Shown: piece by piece, positions 29,145-38,778 of the stretch
Layout: each line of letters opens with the position of its first letter
Numbering within the stretch: position 1 is the first letter of the stretch
Assembly (NCBI RefSeq): GCF_007971525.1
Contig: NZ_CP042437.1
Coordinates: 1,674,001 to 1,738,000, forward strand
Length of the DNA stretch: 64,000 nt
Reading direction: 5' to 3'
From: Mucilaginibacter ginsenosidivorax
Lineage (GTDB): Bacteria; Bacteroidota; Bacteroidia; Sphingobacteriales; Sphingobacteriaceae
Notes under the pieces: generated by a model
Told to the model about the DNA's origin: nothing
Database searches by the model: none
The model's input: the letters and a program-made list of their open reading frames with translations, nothing else
Program-made: the position numbers and the translations under genes

Positions 29145-29474
29145 TTCTTTAATTTATTTGTGTCCATCGAAGCAGTAGGGCTTCGTTCAAGACATATTAT
29201 TCCCCCCGAAAGGGACGGCAAAGATAGAAACTTTACAGTAATAATCAAATAGTTAGTGAGTTATTTTTTTATAAATTTTGTATAGTTGTTTTAACCTGCA
29301 TTTTCGGGTTATCTTGTTGGCGCCTAATTGATTTAAATTAATGTAAAAGCAAAGTAGTTTATCGTATTTTGTCATGTGTTAATAAAAGCACATCCGGGCG
29401 TAAATATCGGATGTCAAATTACACACGTTAACCGATCTTATCTCATAAAACAACATCAATAAAAGGACTCTGTT
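29145..29474. other. Divergent region upstream of rplC; no rpsJ
   Basis: 330 nt between rplC (minus) and an unknown membrane protein (plus). Apart from the promoter at 29219-29249 it is AT-rich with no ORF of the size of S10 (about 100 residues) on either strand. GAAGCAGTAGGGCTTCG near 29169-29185 can form a small hairpin in the rplC leader. Confidence 0.7.
29219..29249 (-). promoter_or_regulatory. Promoter of the ribosomal supercluster
   Basis: Minus strand TTTG at 29249-29246, 19-nt spacer, TATCTTTG at 29226-29219. Exact match to the Bacteroidota TTTG-N19-TAnnTTTG consensus. Implied leader is about 65-70 nt before the rplC start. Confidence 0.85.
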
Positions 29475-30500
29475 ATGCCCATAACTTCACTCACCCGAAA
29501 CATTATTTTAATTACCATAATAGCTGTTTTGATATTTTTTGGCGGATGGGCATTATTACATACGGTGGCTTTAAACATGCGGAACAAAGTTGCAGATGGC
29601 TTACTGGCCGATTTTGTTGTTACTTTTCCTGTTTTATACTATCTTATAATTATTCGCCCCTCACAAACTTCGGCAAAACGGCTTTTGTTTATTATCAGTA
29701 TCTGCTCGATAATTGCCTACCTGATACTTCCTGCACAGCAAAAAGCGTATATATTGCAAATCCGTAAATTATCGGCCTTTGCCGAACTACTGTTTGTTAT
29801 TTACGCTTTCACAAAATTCAATAAACTATGGTTAGCCTATAAATATCAGAAGGCACTCCTCCCCGATCCTATTTACAATCTGCGACTTGCAATGGCCAGC
29901 ACCATGGGCCACTCGTTAGGCGTAAAAGTTATAGCTTCGGAATTGGCTGTTTTAAGATATGGCTTGCTATCGTGGAAAAAAGAAAAACCTGCGCTTACCC
30001 AAAGCCGTTCATTTAGTACGCATAAAGATTTTGGTTACATAGCCATATGGTGCATACTGTTTGTGGCCATTATGGTCGAAACATTTGCCTTTCACCTGCT
30101 GCTCCTAAAATGGAGCCCTTTGGCGGCTATGATTGTTACGGGACTTACGCTTTACGGCGTTATTTTCCTGGTTGCCGATCTATCCGCAGTAATTAAAAGA
30201 AGAGTGGAAATTAACCAAACCACACTGCTTTTACGTACAGGCTTACGCTGGCGCGCTATAGTTGATATCGCCAACATTTGCACCATAAACAAAATTGTTA
30301 ACGATTACCATTCGAATAATTTTTACTTTAAAGGGGGAATAATAAAAAGCAGTGGCAACCTCCTCATAACTTTTAAAACCCCGGTGCAGGTAGATAAGCT
30401 TTATGGTAAAAGCAAAATGACTAATACTATATTGATGAATATTGACAATTACGAAGCATTTGCCGCAATGGTAAATAATGCTGTAAAATTACTTAGTTGA
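29475..30500 (+). CDS. Membrane protein of unknown function
   Basis: 341 residues. Hydrophobic segments near 8-30 (NIILITIIAVLIFFGGWALL), 44-61, 69-85, 96-113, 190-210 (IWCILFVAIMVETFAFHLLL) and 216-236. The last 95 residues are soluble and look like a PH-type beta domain (RRVEINQTTLLLRTGLRW, then NNFYFKGGIIKSSGNLLITF and a closing helix). I cannot name a family. Upstream is the ribosomal promoter region; downstream is an unrelated lipoprotein. Confidence 0.75.
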   Translation: MPITSLTRNIILITIIAVLIFFGGWALLHTVALNMRNKVADGLLADFVVTFPVLYYLIIIRPSQTSAKRLLFIISICSIIAYLILPAQQKAYILQIRKLSAFAELLFVIYAFTKFNKLWLAYKYQKALLPDPIYNLRLAMASTMGHSLGVKVIASELAVLRYGLLSWKKEKPALTQSRSFSTHKDFGYIAIWCILFVAIMVETFAFHLLLLKWSPLAAMIVTGLTLYGVIFLVADLSAVIKRRVEINQTTLLLRTGLRWRAIVDIANICTINKIVNDYHSNNFYFKGGIIKSSGNLLITFKTPVQVDKLYGKSKMTNTILMNIDNYEAFAAMVNNAVKLLS

Positions 30501-30633
30501 AGTTTGAAGGGTAATATTATGTTCAATTAAACCATATAGGAATACCGTGAGGCCGCTACCGTTTCCACCTTTTTTGCTAAGCCCATTTTCTTTCCCTATA
30601 TTCATCCAACTAACAATTAAGCAGTTAAACACG

Positions 30634-32055
30634 ATGAAATACTTTGGCCAAACGCTTTCCATCATCTTTATCACTACCCTATTATTTGCCTGCAAGCAAA
30701 AGCCCACAGAAAAAACTACCATGGCGCATGACCGTATGGGCAAAGCCTCCCGCGAAGACAAAAACGGATGGATTTACGTGCACCTGGCGGGTTCGCCGGC
30801 TGATATCGGCTATCAGCATGGCTACCTGCTATCCAAAGAAATTGACACCTTAATAAAGGTAATGCAGTATTACCTGCCCTATACCAGTAAAAAGGACTGG
30901 GCCTTTTACCGCAAGGCGTCGGCCCGCTTTATGTGGAACAAGATTGGTAAAGAATACCAGGACGAAATCCGCGGTATAACCGAAGGCTTACAGGCCAAAG
31001 GCCTGAAATACGACACCCTGGATATTACCGCGCTTAATGCCAATATTGAACTTGCCCAATATTATGTGCCGGGTTTGATGAATAAAATAAAACCCGGCAG
31101 CGGCGATAACAAAGCCCCCGGTAATTGCAGTGCCTTTATAGCTACAGGAAAATATACCAAAGATGGTAAAATAGTGATTGGCCACAATAACTGGACGGAC
31201 TATATTGAGGGCGAACGCTGGAACATAATTGCAGATATCATTCCCGAAAAAGGCAACCATATATTGATGGATACCGCGCCGGGCTTTATACATAGCGGCG
31301 ACGATTTTGTAGAAACCAGTAGCGGCATTGTGATAACCGAAACTACCATTACCGGCTTTAAAGGCTTTGATACTACCCGTACGCCCGAGTTTGTGCGTGC
31401 CCGCAAAGCGGCCCAGTATAGTAATAGTATAGACGACGTAATAAAAATAATGACCACCGATAATAACGGCGGTTATGCCAACGACTGGCTGATTGGCGAT
31501 ACCAAAACCAACGAAGTGGCCAAACTGGAGCTGGGCCTTAAAACCATGAAAGTATGGCGATCAAAAGATACTGCCATGATAGGGTCCAACTTCCCGGCCG
31601 ACCCTAACCTGATTAAACAGGAAACCACATTTGATGTAAACAACAAAACAAGTTCGCCAAATGCCCGCAAACTGCGCATGGAAAAACTGGTTTGTGTTAA
31701 TTACAAAGGCAAGCTTGACGCAGAAAACGGCAAAACTATTGAAGGCGATACCTTTGACGCGCTCGACAATAAAACCGCCCTAAACCGCTGCGTTATTGAT
31801 GGCCATATTGACAAAGACCCTAAAGGCTGCCCCGAGTGGAGCGAAGGCCCCTATTACCCCATGGGCGCCGTACAAGGCAAAGTGGCCACCGCCGATATGG
31901 TAAGCAAACTCCAGCTATGGGCGCACATGGGCCACCCCAGTGGTGATGATTTCCTGGCAGCCCCCTTCCTGAAACAACACCCCGAATATAATTACCAGGC
32001 CCAATATTTACGCGATATGAAAGCCTATCCGTGGACGCTGTTTGCAGCAAAGTAA
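30634..32055 (+). CDS. C45/phospholipase B-like Ntn-hydrolase, lipoprotein
   Basis: 473 residues from the ATG at 30634, which gives a lipoprotein signal MKYFGQTLSIIFITTLLFAC (lipidated Cys20). An ATG-less extension upstream is rejected. Features of the acyl-CoA:6-APA acyltransferase/PLB-like Ntn group: HLAGSPADIGYQHGYLLSKE near 50-69, nucleophile region APGNCSAFIATG with Cys165, GKIVIGHNNWTDYIEGERWN near 178-197, and NDWLIGDTKTNEVAKLELGL near 287-306. Such enzymes self-cleave before the Cys and hydrolyse or transfer acyl amides. Export to the periplasm or surface is expected; the substrate is unknown. Confidence 0.78.
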   Translation: MKYFGQTLSIIFITTLLFACKQKPTEKTTMAHDRMGKASREDKNGWIYVHLAGSPADIGYQHGYLLSKEIDTLIKVMQYYLPYTSKKDWAFYRKASARFMWNKIGKEYQDEIRGITEGLQAKGLKYDTLDITALNANIELAQYYVPGLMNKIKPGSGDNKAPGNCSAFIATGKYTKDGKIVIGHNNWTDYIEGERWNIIADIIPEKGNHILMDTAPGFIHSGDDFVETSSGIVITETTITGFKGFDTTRTPEFVRARKAAQYSNSIDDVIKIMTTDNNGGYANDWLIGDTKTNEVAKLELGLKTMKVWRSKDTAMIGSNFPADPNLIKQETTFDVNNKTSSPNARKLRMEKLVCVNYKGKLDAENGKTIEGDTFDALDNKTALNRCVIDGHIDKDPKGCPEWSEGPYYPMGAVQGKVATADMVSKLQLWAHMGHPSGDDFLAAPFLKQHPEYNYQAQYLRDMKAYPWTLFAAK

Positions 32056-32077
32056 AATCCTTCCTGATACAAATTGA

Positions 32078-32112
32078 AAAACTTACGAAGCTTTTGAAAC
32101 TTCGTAAGTTTT
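32078..32112. terminator. Terminator after the Ntn-hydrolase gene
   Basis: Perfect 13-bp stem AAAACTTACGAAG/CTTCGTAAGTTTT with a 9-nt loop, 22 nt after the stop. It ends in a short T-run on both strands. Confidence 0.7.
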
Positions 32113-32128
32113 GATTTACTTTTAACTC

Positions 32129-32758
32129 ATGAAACCTTATTACCTTTTGTTTATAGCTATCGCAAATTCATCTTTTGCCTCTCCCGTTTTAAAAACTGAT
32201 ACCACAAAAAAAGCGGATGCCAAAACAATTCATGCCAGTATCGAAACCCTTCCGGAATTTCCAGGTGGCGTACCCGCCTTTATTAACTATATAGGCAGAA
32301 ACCTAAAATATCCGGAAGTTGCAAAACTGATAGGAATTAACGGCAAGCTCAAAATGACTATTGTAATAGATAAAGATGGTAAAGTGGTTGACGCTGCCCC
32401 AATAAACTGTATCGGCGCAGGCTGTGAAGCCGAAGCTGTGAGTGTTTTACAAAATAGCCCGCAATGGAAACCGGGCATACAAAATGGCCGGTCCGTGCGT
32501 GTACAGTATACTGTTCCTATAAGTTTTAGTATCCCGAAAGGCAATATCTATCTTAATCAACTGCGAAAATCTGACTATGGATTTGTATTCAACATTAAAG
32601 GCACGCTATACACCATTGACGAAGCTGAAAAGTTGCTCGGAAAAGAATTCCCTTCTGACCAGGTAGAAATAGCTGATCCTTTTTACAACGGCGATAATAT
32701 CGAAAAATTTAAAATGCCGGATAAAAAAGAGGTTTACTTGTTAAGAATAAAAGCCTAA
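32129..32758 (+). CDS. TonB C-terminal domain protein
   Basis: 209 residues. Signal peptide MKPYYLLFIAIANSSFAS. The TonB-type C-terminal domain spans about 38-138: ETLPEFPGGVPAFINYIGRN, LKYPEVAKLIGINGKLKMTI, VIDKDGKVVDAAPINCIGAG and QNGRSVRVQYTVPISF. Unlike true TonB there is no N-terminal membrane anchor and no Pro-rich spacer. A further about 65 residues follow. It may act as a periplasmic interaction module rather than an energy transducer. Confidence 0.85.
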   Translation: MKPYYLLFIAIANSSFASPVLKTDTTKKADAKTIHASIETLPEFPGGVPAFINYIGRNLKYPEVAKLIGINGKLKMTIVIDKDGKVVDAAPINCIGAGCEAEAVSVLQNSPQWKPGIQNGRSVRVQYTVPISFSIPKGNIYLNQLRKSDYGFVFNIKGTLYTIDEAEKLLGKEFPSDQVEIADPFYNGDNIEKFKMPDKKEVYLLRIKA

Positions 32759-32776
32759 GGCAAGTACAATCAAAAT

Positions 32777-32822
32777 AAATAGTACTATGTTATAAATAGT
32801 ACTATACAATATCATATATTTG
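32777..32822 (+). promoter_or_regulatory. Putative operator and -7 box of the M1 aminopeptidase gene
   Basis: Two direct copies of AAATAGTACTAT at 32777-32788 and 32794-32805, 17 nt apart, each with the palindrome ATAGTACTAT. They precede TATATTTG at 32815-32822, a -7 box. A transcription regulator, possibly a GntR/YtrA type, is plausible from the spacing; no regulator gene is adjacent. Confidence 0.5.
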
Positions 32823-32837
32823 TTCGTACCAAATCGA

Positions 32838-35312
32838 ATGAATATGAAAAAGCTTTTTATCACCTTGCTGTTTTGCGCCGGATTAGCCACCATTGGCGCT
32901 CTTAACCAGGTATTTGCCCAGGAAAAGCCTGCAAACCCAATTGCAACTACCTACCAGGAAACGCCGGCTAAGATTAATAACCTGGTGCATACCAAACTGG
33001 CAGTAAGTTTTGATTATAAAAAACGCTACCTGTACGGTAAAGAGTGGCTTACGCTAAAACCTCACTTTTACCCAACCGATACATTAAGACTGGATGCCAA
33101 AGGCATGGACCTGAAAGATATCTCCGTTGTAAAAAACGGAAAAAACTATCCGCTTAAGTTTAGTTACGACAGCCTTACCGTTGCCATTAAATTAGATAAG
33201 GTTTATCATAGCAACGAAAGCTACACCCTATATATTGATTATACAGCCAAACCAAACGAACTAAAAACCTCGCGCAAGCACGGAAAAGGTCTGTATTTTA
33301 TTAACCCCGACGGCACAGAAAAAAATAAGCCAACCCAGATCTGGACGGAAGGTGAGCCGGAAAGTTCTTCGGCCTGGTTCCCTACCATTGATAAACCCAA
33401 TCAAAAAACTACTGCCGAGATTATCATGACCGTTCCGGCCAAATATGTCACTTTATCAAATGGCAGGCTGGCATCACAAAAAGTCAACGCCGACAAAACC
33501 CGCACCGATACCTGGAAAATGGAACTGCCAAATGCGCCTTACCTGTTTATGATGGCCGTGGGCGATTTCGCGATTTATAAAGATAGCTGGCGTGGTAAAG
33601 AAGTAAGCTACTATGTTGAGCCTAAGTACGCGTCTTACGCAAAAGATATATTTGGTTTTACGCCGGATGCCATGAGCTTTTTTTCGAAAATTACCGGGGT
33701 GGATTATCCGTGGAATAAGTACGCGCAAATTACTGTTCGTGATTATGTAAGCGGAGCTATGGAAAACACAACGGCTATGATGACCGGCGAAGGCGCCCAG
33801 GCAACCAAACGCGAACTGGTTGACAGGATTCATAACGATTTTGGCAGCATCCACGAACTGTTTCACCAATGGTTTGGCGATTATGTAACTACCGAAAGCT
33901 GGAGCAACCTCACTCTCAATGAGTCATTTGCCGACCTGGGCGAAATACTTTGGGCCGAATACCGCTACGACCAGGATGCCGCCGACGAACATATCCAGGA
34001 GGGCTTACAGGGCTACCTGGGCAGCACGCAAAATGCAACAAAAAGCCTTGTTCGTTTTTATTATAACGATAGCCAGGATGTATTTGATGGTGTTACCTAC
34101 CAAAAAGGTGGCCGTATACTGAATATGCTGCGCCATTACTTAGGCAACGAGGCTTTTTATAAGGGACTAAATATTTACCTGACAACAAACGCCTTTAAAA
34201 ATGCCGAAGCCCAACAACTTCGGCTGGCTATGGAGGAGGCCAGCGGCCTTGATTTGAACTGGTTTTTTAACCAATGGTATTACGGCGCTGGGCACCCCGA
34301 ACTAAACATTAGCTATAGTTGGGATGAAAGCAGTAAAAAGCAAACCATATACCTGCAACAAACCCAAAGCGGGCAAGTTTTCACCCTGCCATTTGCAGTA
34401 GATATTTACGTAGCCGGCAAAAAAGAACGTCACCCGGTTTGGATGCGCAGTAAGGCCGATACCTTAACTTTCACCCTACCCTCAAAACCCGACCTGGTAA
34501 ACGTTGATGGCGACAAGCTGCTGCTTGCCAAAAAAACCGATCATAAAACGTTGGAAGAGTATGCATTTCAATATGCCCAGGCTCCTTTATATCTTGATCG
34601 TTACGAAGCTATTGAAGCAGCAACATCGTCACAAAAAACACTGTTGGGCCAAAAGATATTACTCGGTGCTTTAAAAGACAAATACTTTGGTTTACGCCTT
34701 AAAGCCCTGCGTGCTTTAAACATGGATAACGACACCATCCGCACTGCGGCGTACCCATCGATTGTTGACATTGCCCAAAAAGACGACAACCCGTTAGCAC
34801 AAGCCCAGGCCATTGTACTTTTAGGGAAATATAAAAAAACAACCGACCTTGAACTGTTAAAGCAAGCGTTAAAAAGCCAGTCGTACGCAGTACAGGGTGC
34901 CGCATTGTGGGCGATAAACCAAATAAACCCTACTGAAGCTTTGGCATTGGCGCCGCTTTATGAAAAAGACAATAAAGGAGATTTAACCAACGCCCTGTTT
35001 ACAGTTTATACAGGGAATGCAGGCGACGATAAATGGGACTACATATTCTCGTTTTATATGAGCCGGTTTCAAGAATCACGATATAAGCTTACCGACAAAT
35101 TTGCCACCTATATAGGCAGGATAAAAAGTCAGGAACATGCACTGCAGGGAATTGCCGAGATAAAAAAACTGGGTGTTCAATTTAAAAAGTACATTGGTCC
35201 TCAAATTATAGCCGTATTAACCAGGTTAAAAACACAAAGAGCCGGTTTAAACGATACATCCTCGGCAAGCGCAATTGATGATGCCATTGCCGGGGTTAAT
35301 AAGGCAAAGTAA
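32838..35312 (+). CDS. M1 family zinc aminopeptidase with HEAT-like C-terminus
   Basis: 824 residues from ATG 32838; a TTG start 18 nt upstream lies inside the -7 box and is rejected. Signal peptide MKKLFITLLFCAGLATIGAL and onward to VFAQ. M1 motifs: SGAMENTT with Gly306-Asn310, and the zinc site HELFHQWFGDYV (His339, Glu340, His343) with Glu362 in NLTLNESFAD. Substrate-binding beta domain in residues 25-225. The last 250 residues are helical repeats (ALKALRALN, AQAQAIVLLGKYK) typical of M1 C-terminal arches. Exported peptidase acting on peptides in the periplasm. Confidence 0.93.
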   Translation: MNMKKLFITLLFCAGLATIGALNQVFAQEKPANPIATTYQETPAKINNLVHTKLAVSFDYKKRYLYGKEWLTLKPHFYPTDTLRLDAKGMDLKDISVVKNGKNYPLKFSYDSLTVAIKLDKVYHSNESYTLYIDYTAKPNELKTSRKHGKGLYFINPDGTEKNKPTQIWTEGEPESSSAWFPTIDKPNQKTTAEIIMTVPAKYVTLSNGRLASQKVNADKTRTDTWKMELPNAPYLFMMAVGDFAIYKDSWRGKEVSYYVEPKYASYAKDIFGFTPDAMSFFSKITGVDYPWNKYAQITVRDYVSGAMENTTAMMTGEGAQATKRELVDRIHNDFGSIHELFHQWFGDYVTTESWSNLTLNESFADLGEILWAEYRYDQDAADEHIQEGLQGYLGSTQNATKSLVRFYYNDSQDVFDGVTYQKGGRILNMLRHYLGNEAFYKGLNIYLTTNAFKNAEAQQLRLAMEEASGLDLNWFFNQWYYGAGHPELNISYSWDESSKKQTIYLQQTQSGQVFTLPFAVDIYVAGKKERHPVWMRSKADTLTFTLPSKPDLVNVDGDKLLLAKKTDHKTLEEYAFQYAQAPLYLDRYEAIEAATSSQKTLLGQKILLGALKDKYFGLRLKALRALNMDNDTIRTAAYPSIVDIAQKDDNPLAQAQAIVLLGKYKKTTDLELLKQALKSQSYAVQGAALWAINQINPTEALALAPLYEKDNKGDLTNALFTVYTGNAGDDKWDYIFSFYMSRFQESRYKLTDKFATYIGRIKSQEHALQGIAEIKKLGVQFKKYIGPQIIAVLTRLKTQRAGLNDTSSASAIDDAIAGVNKAK

Positions 35313-35665
35313 TTGGTTATACTGTGTTTTTCTACTTTTAAGGTTAATAGTAAGTACTATAAGCCTTGAGTCAAAAGTCGAACTTCTTCTTTTTGACTTA
35401 GCACTTAAGACTGAGTACTTATGACTTAACACTACACTATTTTGTAGGGTCATTTTAAACTCCGGTGAACAATGCCAGTTCGGTTTTCATATCGCGGATA
35501 GTAAAAATAAAAAATAAAGGAGTGGTCTAATTTAAAATGCAGGACAAAACGGCAGTGGGGCCACTGGCTGAGGTTGTTACCGGTGTATTGGAGTGCTGCC
35601 CTTTTTTTACAGCCAGTAATCACAACGAGTGATGAACTTATTATCCCCTAAACGTTACACCTGTT
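35313..35665. repeat. Low-complexity inverted repeat, then featureless spacer
   Basis: GTAAGTACTATAAGCCTTGA and GTCAAAAAGTC-like words near 35349-35383 face GACTTAGCACTTAAGACTGA and GTACTTATGACTTAAC near 35393-35430; they are complementary. It lies at the convergent ends of the M1 peptidase and glycosyltransferase genes. The rest (35460-35665) shows no gene. Confidence 0.55.
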
Positions 35666-37339
35666 TTATTTTTTTGGCGATTGAACAATGGCTACCTCCA
35701 TATCGTATAATTCCTTATCGCGGGTTGCCTTATTTAAAAAGGCCGGAGCCAGGTGGGTAATTGCATAACTTTTAAAGATTTTTAACGGCTTTACGTTAAA
35801 CCCTTTGTTAACATACTCCTTCAACAAGCCCGCATCGGCATACAGTATTACCTGATTGGGGAGGTTAGCCATGCCATCCGGAGTGGTTTCTTTAAATGAT
35901 TTATTCAGGTAAAAGTTAAAATCGTCGTGAAACTGGCCGGCAGCTACATATACGGGGAGATTATCTGGTTTATTACTGTTGATGTAGATAGCCGCCTCGC
36001 TGCCTCCCTGGTAAAGCAGCAAGGCCGGGTAAAAGCACAGGTTTAAAAACAGGTTTACAATAAATGATGCCAGCGCTGTTTTAAAAATGGCTTGCTGCAT
36101 GCCTGTGGAAATACGGCCTGGCAACAAAAACAGCAACAGCACAAATACCAAAATAATGGCCCCGGTTAACCAGTTAAACGCTGATGGCCTAAAAAAGTAG
36201 CCTAAAGTGGCTATAATAATTAGCATGATTGTTATAACCACCGTTTGGGTGATTTGTACAGCCTTAATGTTTTTAGGCGATGCGAGGCCATAAAGATATT
36301 GGGCGGTTATGATGGCAAAAAAAGGGAATACGATATTCAGGTAATGCGGCAATTGGAACTGAGATGCCGAAAATAGTAAAAATGTAAGTAAAGCCCCGCA
36401 GATACAATACCACTCGTGTGCTTTCGCGTTTTTCGCCCCCTTTTTGATGAACTGGAATACAGCTACAAACAACAAAAGCGACCAGGGCAAAAAAGCCCAA
36501 AGGGTGGTATGAATAAAAAACGACGGATCGCCGCTGCCTTTAATGGGCCCGGTGTTAAAAAACCGGCCAAACTGGCTATCCCAAAAAAAGAATTTGACAC
36601 CCGACCCACCAGTATGGCCAAATACAACCTTTTCAGGGTGAACATCAAACTGTTGGTAAAGGCACCAAATTTCGGGCAAAATAAAAATAAGTATCAGCAC
36701 CATAGCCAATAGCCATCGCCAATGAAACAGCTGTTTCCATTGCCGGGTAATAAGCAAGTGACCGGCAATAGCGCCACCAATGGTAATTAGGGCAAACATT
36801 CCTTTTGTCATTACCGCGCAGGCTGTAAACACACAGGCCAGCACCAGGTGCCAGATGTTATTGCCGTTTTGGGCCTTATAAAAATGATATACAGAAGCAA
36901 TAATGAGCCCTGTTAAATAAGCTTCGGCCCGTACATCGGTATTGGATAGGATGATATGCTGGGCGGTAAGTAATATCAGCACAGCCCATAACGCTATCTG
37001 TTTATTGTATAATGCTTTTGCCAAACAGTAGGTATAAACCACACCCATCATCATAAACAATATAGCCGGCAGTTTATACGCCCATGTTTTAAAGCCAAAG
37101 CATTTAAAAAACAAGGCAATTACCCAAAATGGAAAATGCGGTTTATCTAACCAATCGGTACCCCAGGCATACAGGTCGGTGTAATTATTACGCAGCACCA
37201 TGTTTTTGGCGATGGTTGCATAAAGGCTTGGGTCGGGCCCCATGATTGTAGTAAACAGGCCGGTGAAATTGATAACAACAGCCACCCCTATAAAAAGGTA
37301 AATCCACTTTGTTTGGGTTGTTGCGGTATCTGGGTTCAT
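35666..37339 (-). CDS. GT39-type (ArnT/PMT-like) glycosyltransferase
   Basis: 557 residues, integral membrane. An acidic pair is in the first loop (GPDPSLYATIAKNMVLRNNY near 33-52), followed by WGTDWLDKPHFPFWVIALFF near 59-78, the pattern of polyprenyl-phosphate-sugar-dependent transferases (PMT_2). About ten further hydrophobic segments to residue 440, then a soluble domain of about 110 residues. It probably moves a sugar from a lipid carrier to a lipid or protein outside the membrane; acceptor unknown. Confidence 0.85.
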   Translation of the reverse strand: MNPDTATTQTKWIYLFIGVAVVINFTGLFTTIMGPDPSLYATIAKNMVLRNNYTDLYAWGTDWLDKPHFPFWVIALFFKCFGFKTWAYKLPAILFMMMGVVYTYCLAKALYNKQIALWAVLILLTAQHIILSNTDVRAEAYLTGLIIASVYHFYKAQNGNNIWHLVLACVFTACAVMTKGMFALITIGGAIAGHLLITRQWKQLFHWRWLLAMVLILIFILPEIWCLYQQFDVHPEKVVFGHTGGSGVKFFFWDSQFGRFFNTGPIKGSGDPSFFIHTTLWAFLPWSLLLFVAVFQFIKKGAKNAKAHEWYCICGALLTFLLFSASQFQLPHYLNIVFPFFAIITAQYLYGLASPKNIKAVQITQTVVITIMLIIIATLGYFFRPSAFNWLTGAIILVFVLLLFLLPGRISTGMQQAIFKTALASFIVNLFLNLCFYPALLLYQGGSEAAIYINSNKPDNLPVYVAAGQFHDDFNFYLNKSFKETTPDGMANLPNQVILYADAGLLKEYVNKGFNVKPLKIFKSYAITHLAPAFLNKATRDKELYDMEVAIVQSPKK

Positions 37340-37464
37340 TTGTGTTGTAAAGATAAAAAAAATGCCAATCGGGCTTTGTATACATACCTGTTAAGCCAAA
37401 ACATAACAATTTATTAACTCAGCGGTTTTTTCATCATCTTAGCTTAGCACATTAATACATTATA

Positions 37465-38706
37465 ATGCAAAAGCGTACTCCATTATTATTCTTTAGCCTG
37501 CTTTGCCTGGCAACCATTACTTTAAACGCCCAAACGCGTGTTAAAAAAGCTGTATTTATTATTGCCGATGGCATCCCGGCCGATGTTATCGAGAAACTAA
37601 ATACACCTAATCTTAAACTGATAGCCTCGCAGGGTACCTATTTGCGGGCGCATGTTGGTGGCGAAAAAGGCGGCTACTCGCAAACACCTACTATATCTGC
37701 CAACGGCTACAACAGTTTGCTTACCGCTACATGGGTTAATAAGCACAACGTTTGGGGGAACGATATTAAAGCGCCTAATTACAACTACTGGAACATTTTC
37801 CGGATGTTTAAGAACGCATATCCCAATAAAAAAACCGCCATATTTTCAAGCTGGACCGATAATCGTACTAAACTAATTGGCGATAACCTGCCCGAAGCCG
37901 GCAGCATCCACCCGGATTATGCTTATGATGGTTACGAATTGGATACCTTAAAATTCCCGCATGATAAAGCAGGTAATTACATGCACCTGATAGACGAGCA
38001 GGTAGCGTCATCAGCAGCAGCCTGTATTAAAGATAAAGCGCCAGATTTGTCATGGGTTTACCTGGAATACACCGACGATATGGGTCACCGCTACGGGGAT
38101 AGCCCGCAATATTATGATGCAATAGAAAAAATGGATGCCCAGGTTGGCCGTATCTGGCAAGCTATTCAATATCGCCAAAAAAACTTTAAAGAGGATTGGG
38201 TGATATTTGTAACTACAGATCATGGTCGCGATGAGCAAACAGGTAAAGGCCATGGCGGCCAAAGCACCAGGCAACGCAGCACCTGGATAGTAACCAGCTA
38301 CAAGCCTTTAAACAATTACGCTAAGTATTATACACCCGGAATTGTAGATATTACCCCATCCATCAATAGCTTCTTAAATGTAAAAGTTCCTGAATCACAA
38401 TTGCGCGAGATAGATGGCATTTCGCTCATCGGCGCGGTGTCCGTGGTCCAGCCCGAAGCCAACCTGGTGCAGGGCGCGCTTGACATAAGTTGGAAAGCCA
38501 TGAGCACTGCCGGCAAAGTAAAAATATGGGTGGCCGCTGCCAATAACTATAAGGAAGGCAAACCCGATGACTATAAACTATTAGCCGAAGTACCGGTTAC
38601 TGCCGAACATGCTTTAATCGATGTAAAAAATATGCCTTCAAACTTTTACAAGCTTGTTATTGAAGGCGAATTGAATATGGTGAATCGTTGGGTGGTTGTT
38701 AAATAG
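37465..38706 (+). CDS. NPP-type alkaline phosphatase superfamily hydrolase
   Basis: 413 residues with signal peptide (MQKRTPLLFFSLLCLATITL, NAQ). Alkaline phosphatase fold: first metal Asp in FIIADGIPADVIEKLN, nucleophile Thr in YSQTPTISANGYNSLLTATW near 72-91, second site YTDDMGHRYGDSPQYYD near 201-217, and TTDHGRDEQTGKGHGG near 250-265. These are the ectonucleotide pyrophosphatase/phosphodiesterase features. The substrate is not readable. A metallophosphoesterase gene follows 72 nt later on the same strand. Confidence 0.9.
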   Translation: MQKRTPLLFFSLLCLATITLNAQTRVKKAVFIIADGIPADVIEKLNTPNLKLIASQGTYLRAHVGGEKGGYSQTPTISANGYNSLLTATWVNKHNVWGNDIKAPNYNYWNIFRMFKNAYPNKKTAIFSSWTDNRTKLIGDNLPEAGSIHPDYAYDGYELDTLKFPHDKAGNYMHLIDEQVASSAAACIKDKAPDLSWVYLEYTDDMGHRYGDSPQYYDAIEKMDAQVGRIWQAIQYRQKNFKEDWVIFVTTDHGRDEQTGKGHGGQSTRQRSTWIVTSYKPLNNYAKYYTPGIVDITPSINSFLNVKVPESQLREIDGISLIGAVSVVQPEANLVQGALDISWKAMSTAGKVKIWVAAANNYKEGKPDDYKLLAEVPVTAEHALIDVKNMPSNFYKLVIEGELNMVNRWVVVK

Positions 38707-38778
38707 TTTAAACGGAGGATGAAACCCCGAAAGATATAGTATAAGCGTTTTTAAATTCTCAAGTTCAACATTCATTAA

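Noticed and set aside
29145..29474. Riboswitch or L-protein leader in the rplC leader
   Set aside because: Only a small hairpin is visible; no known leader motif could be matched.
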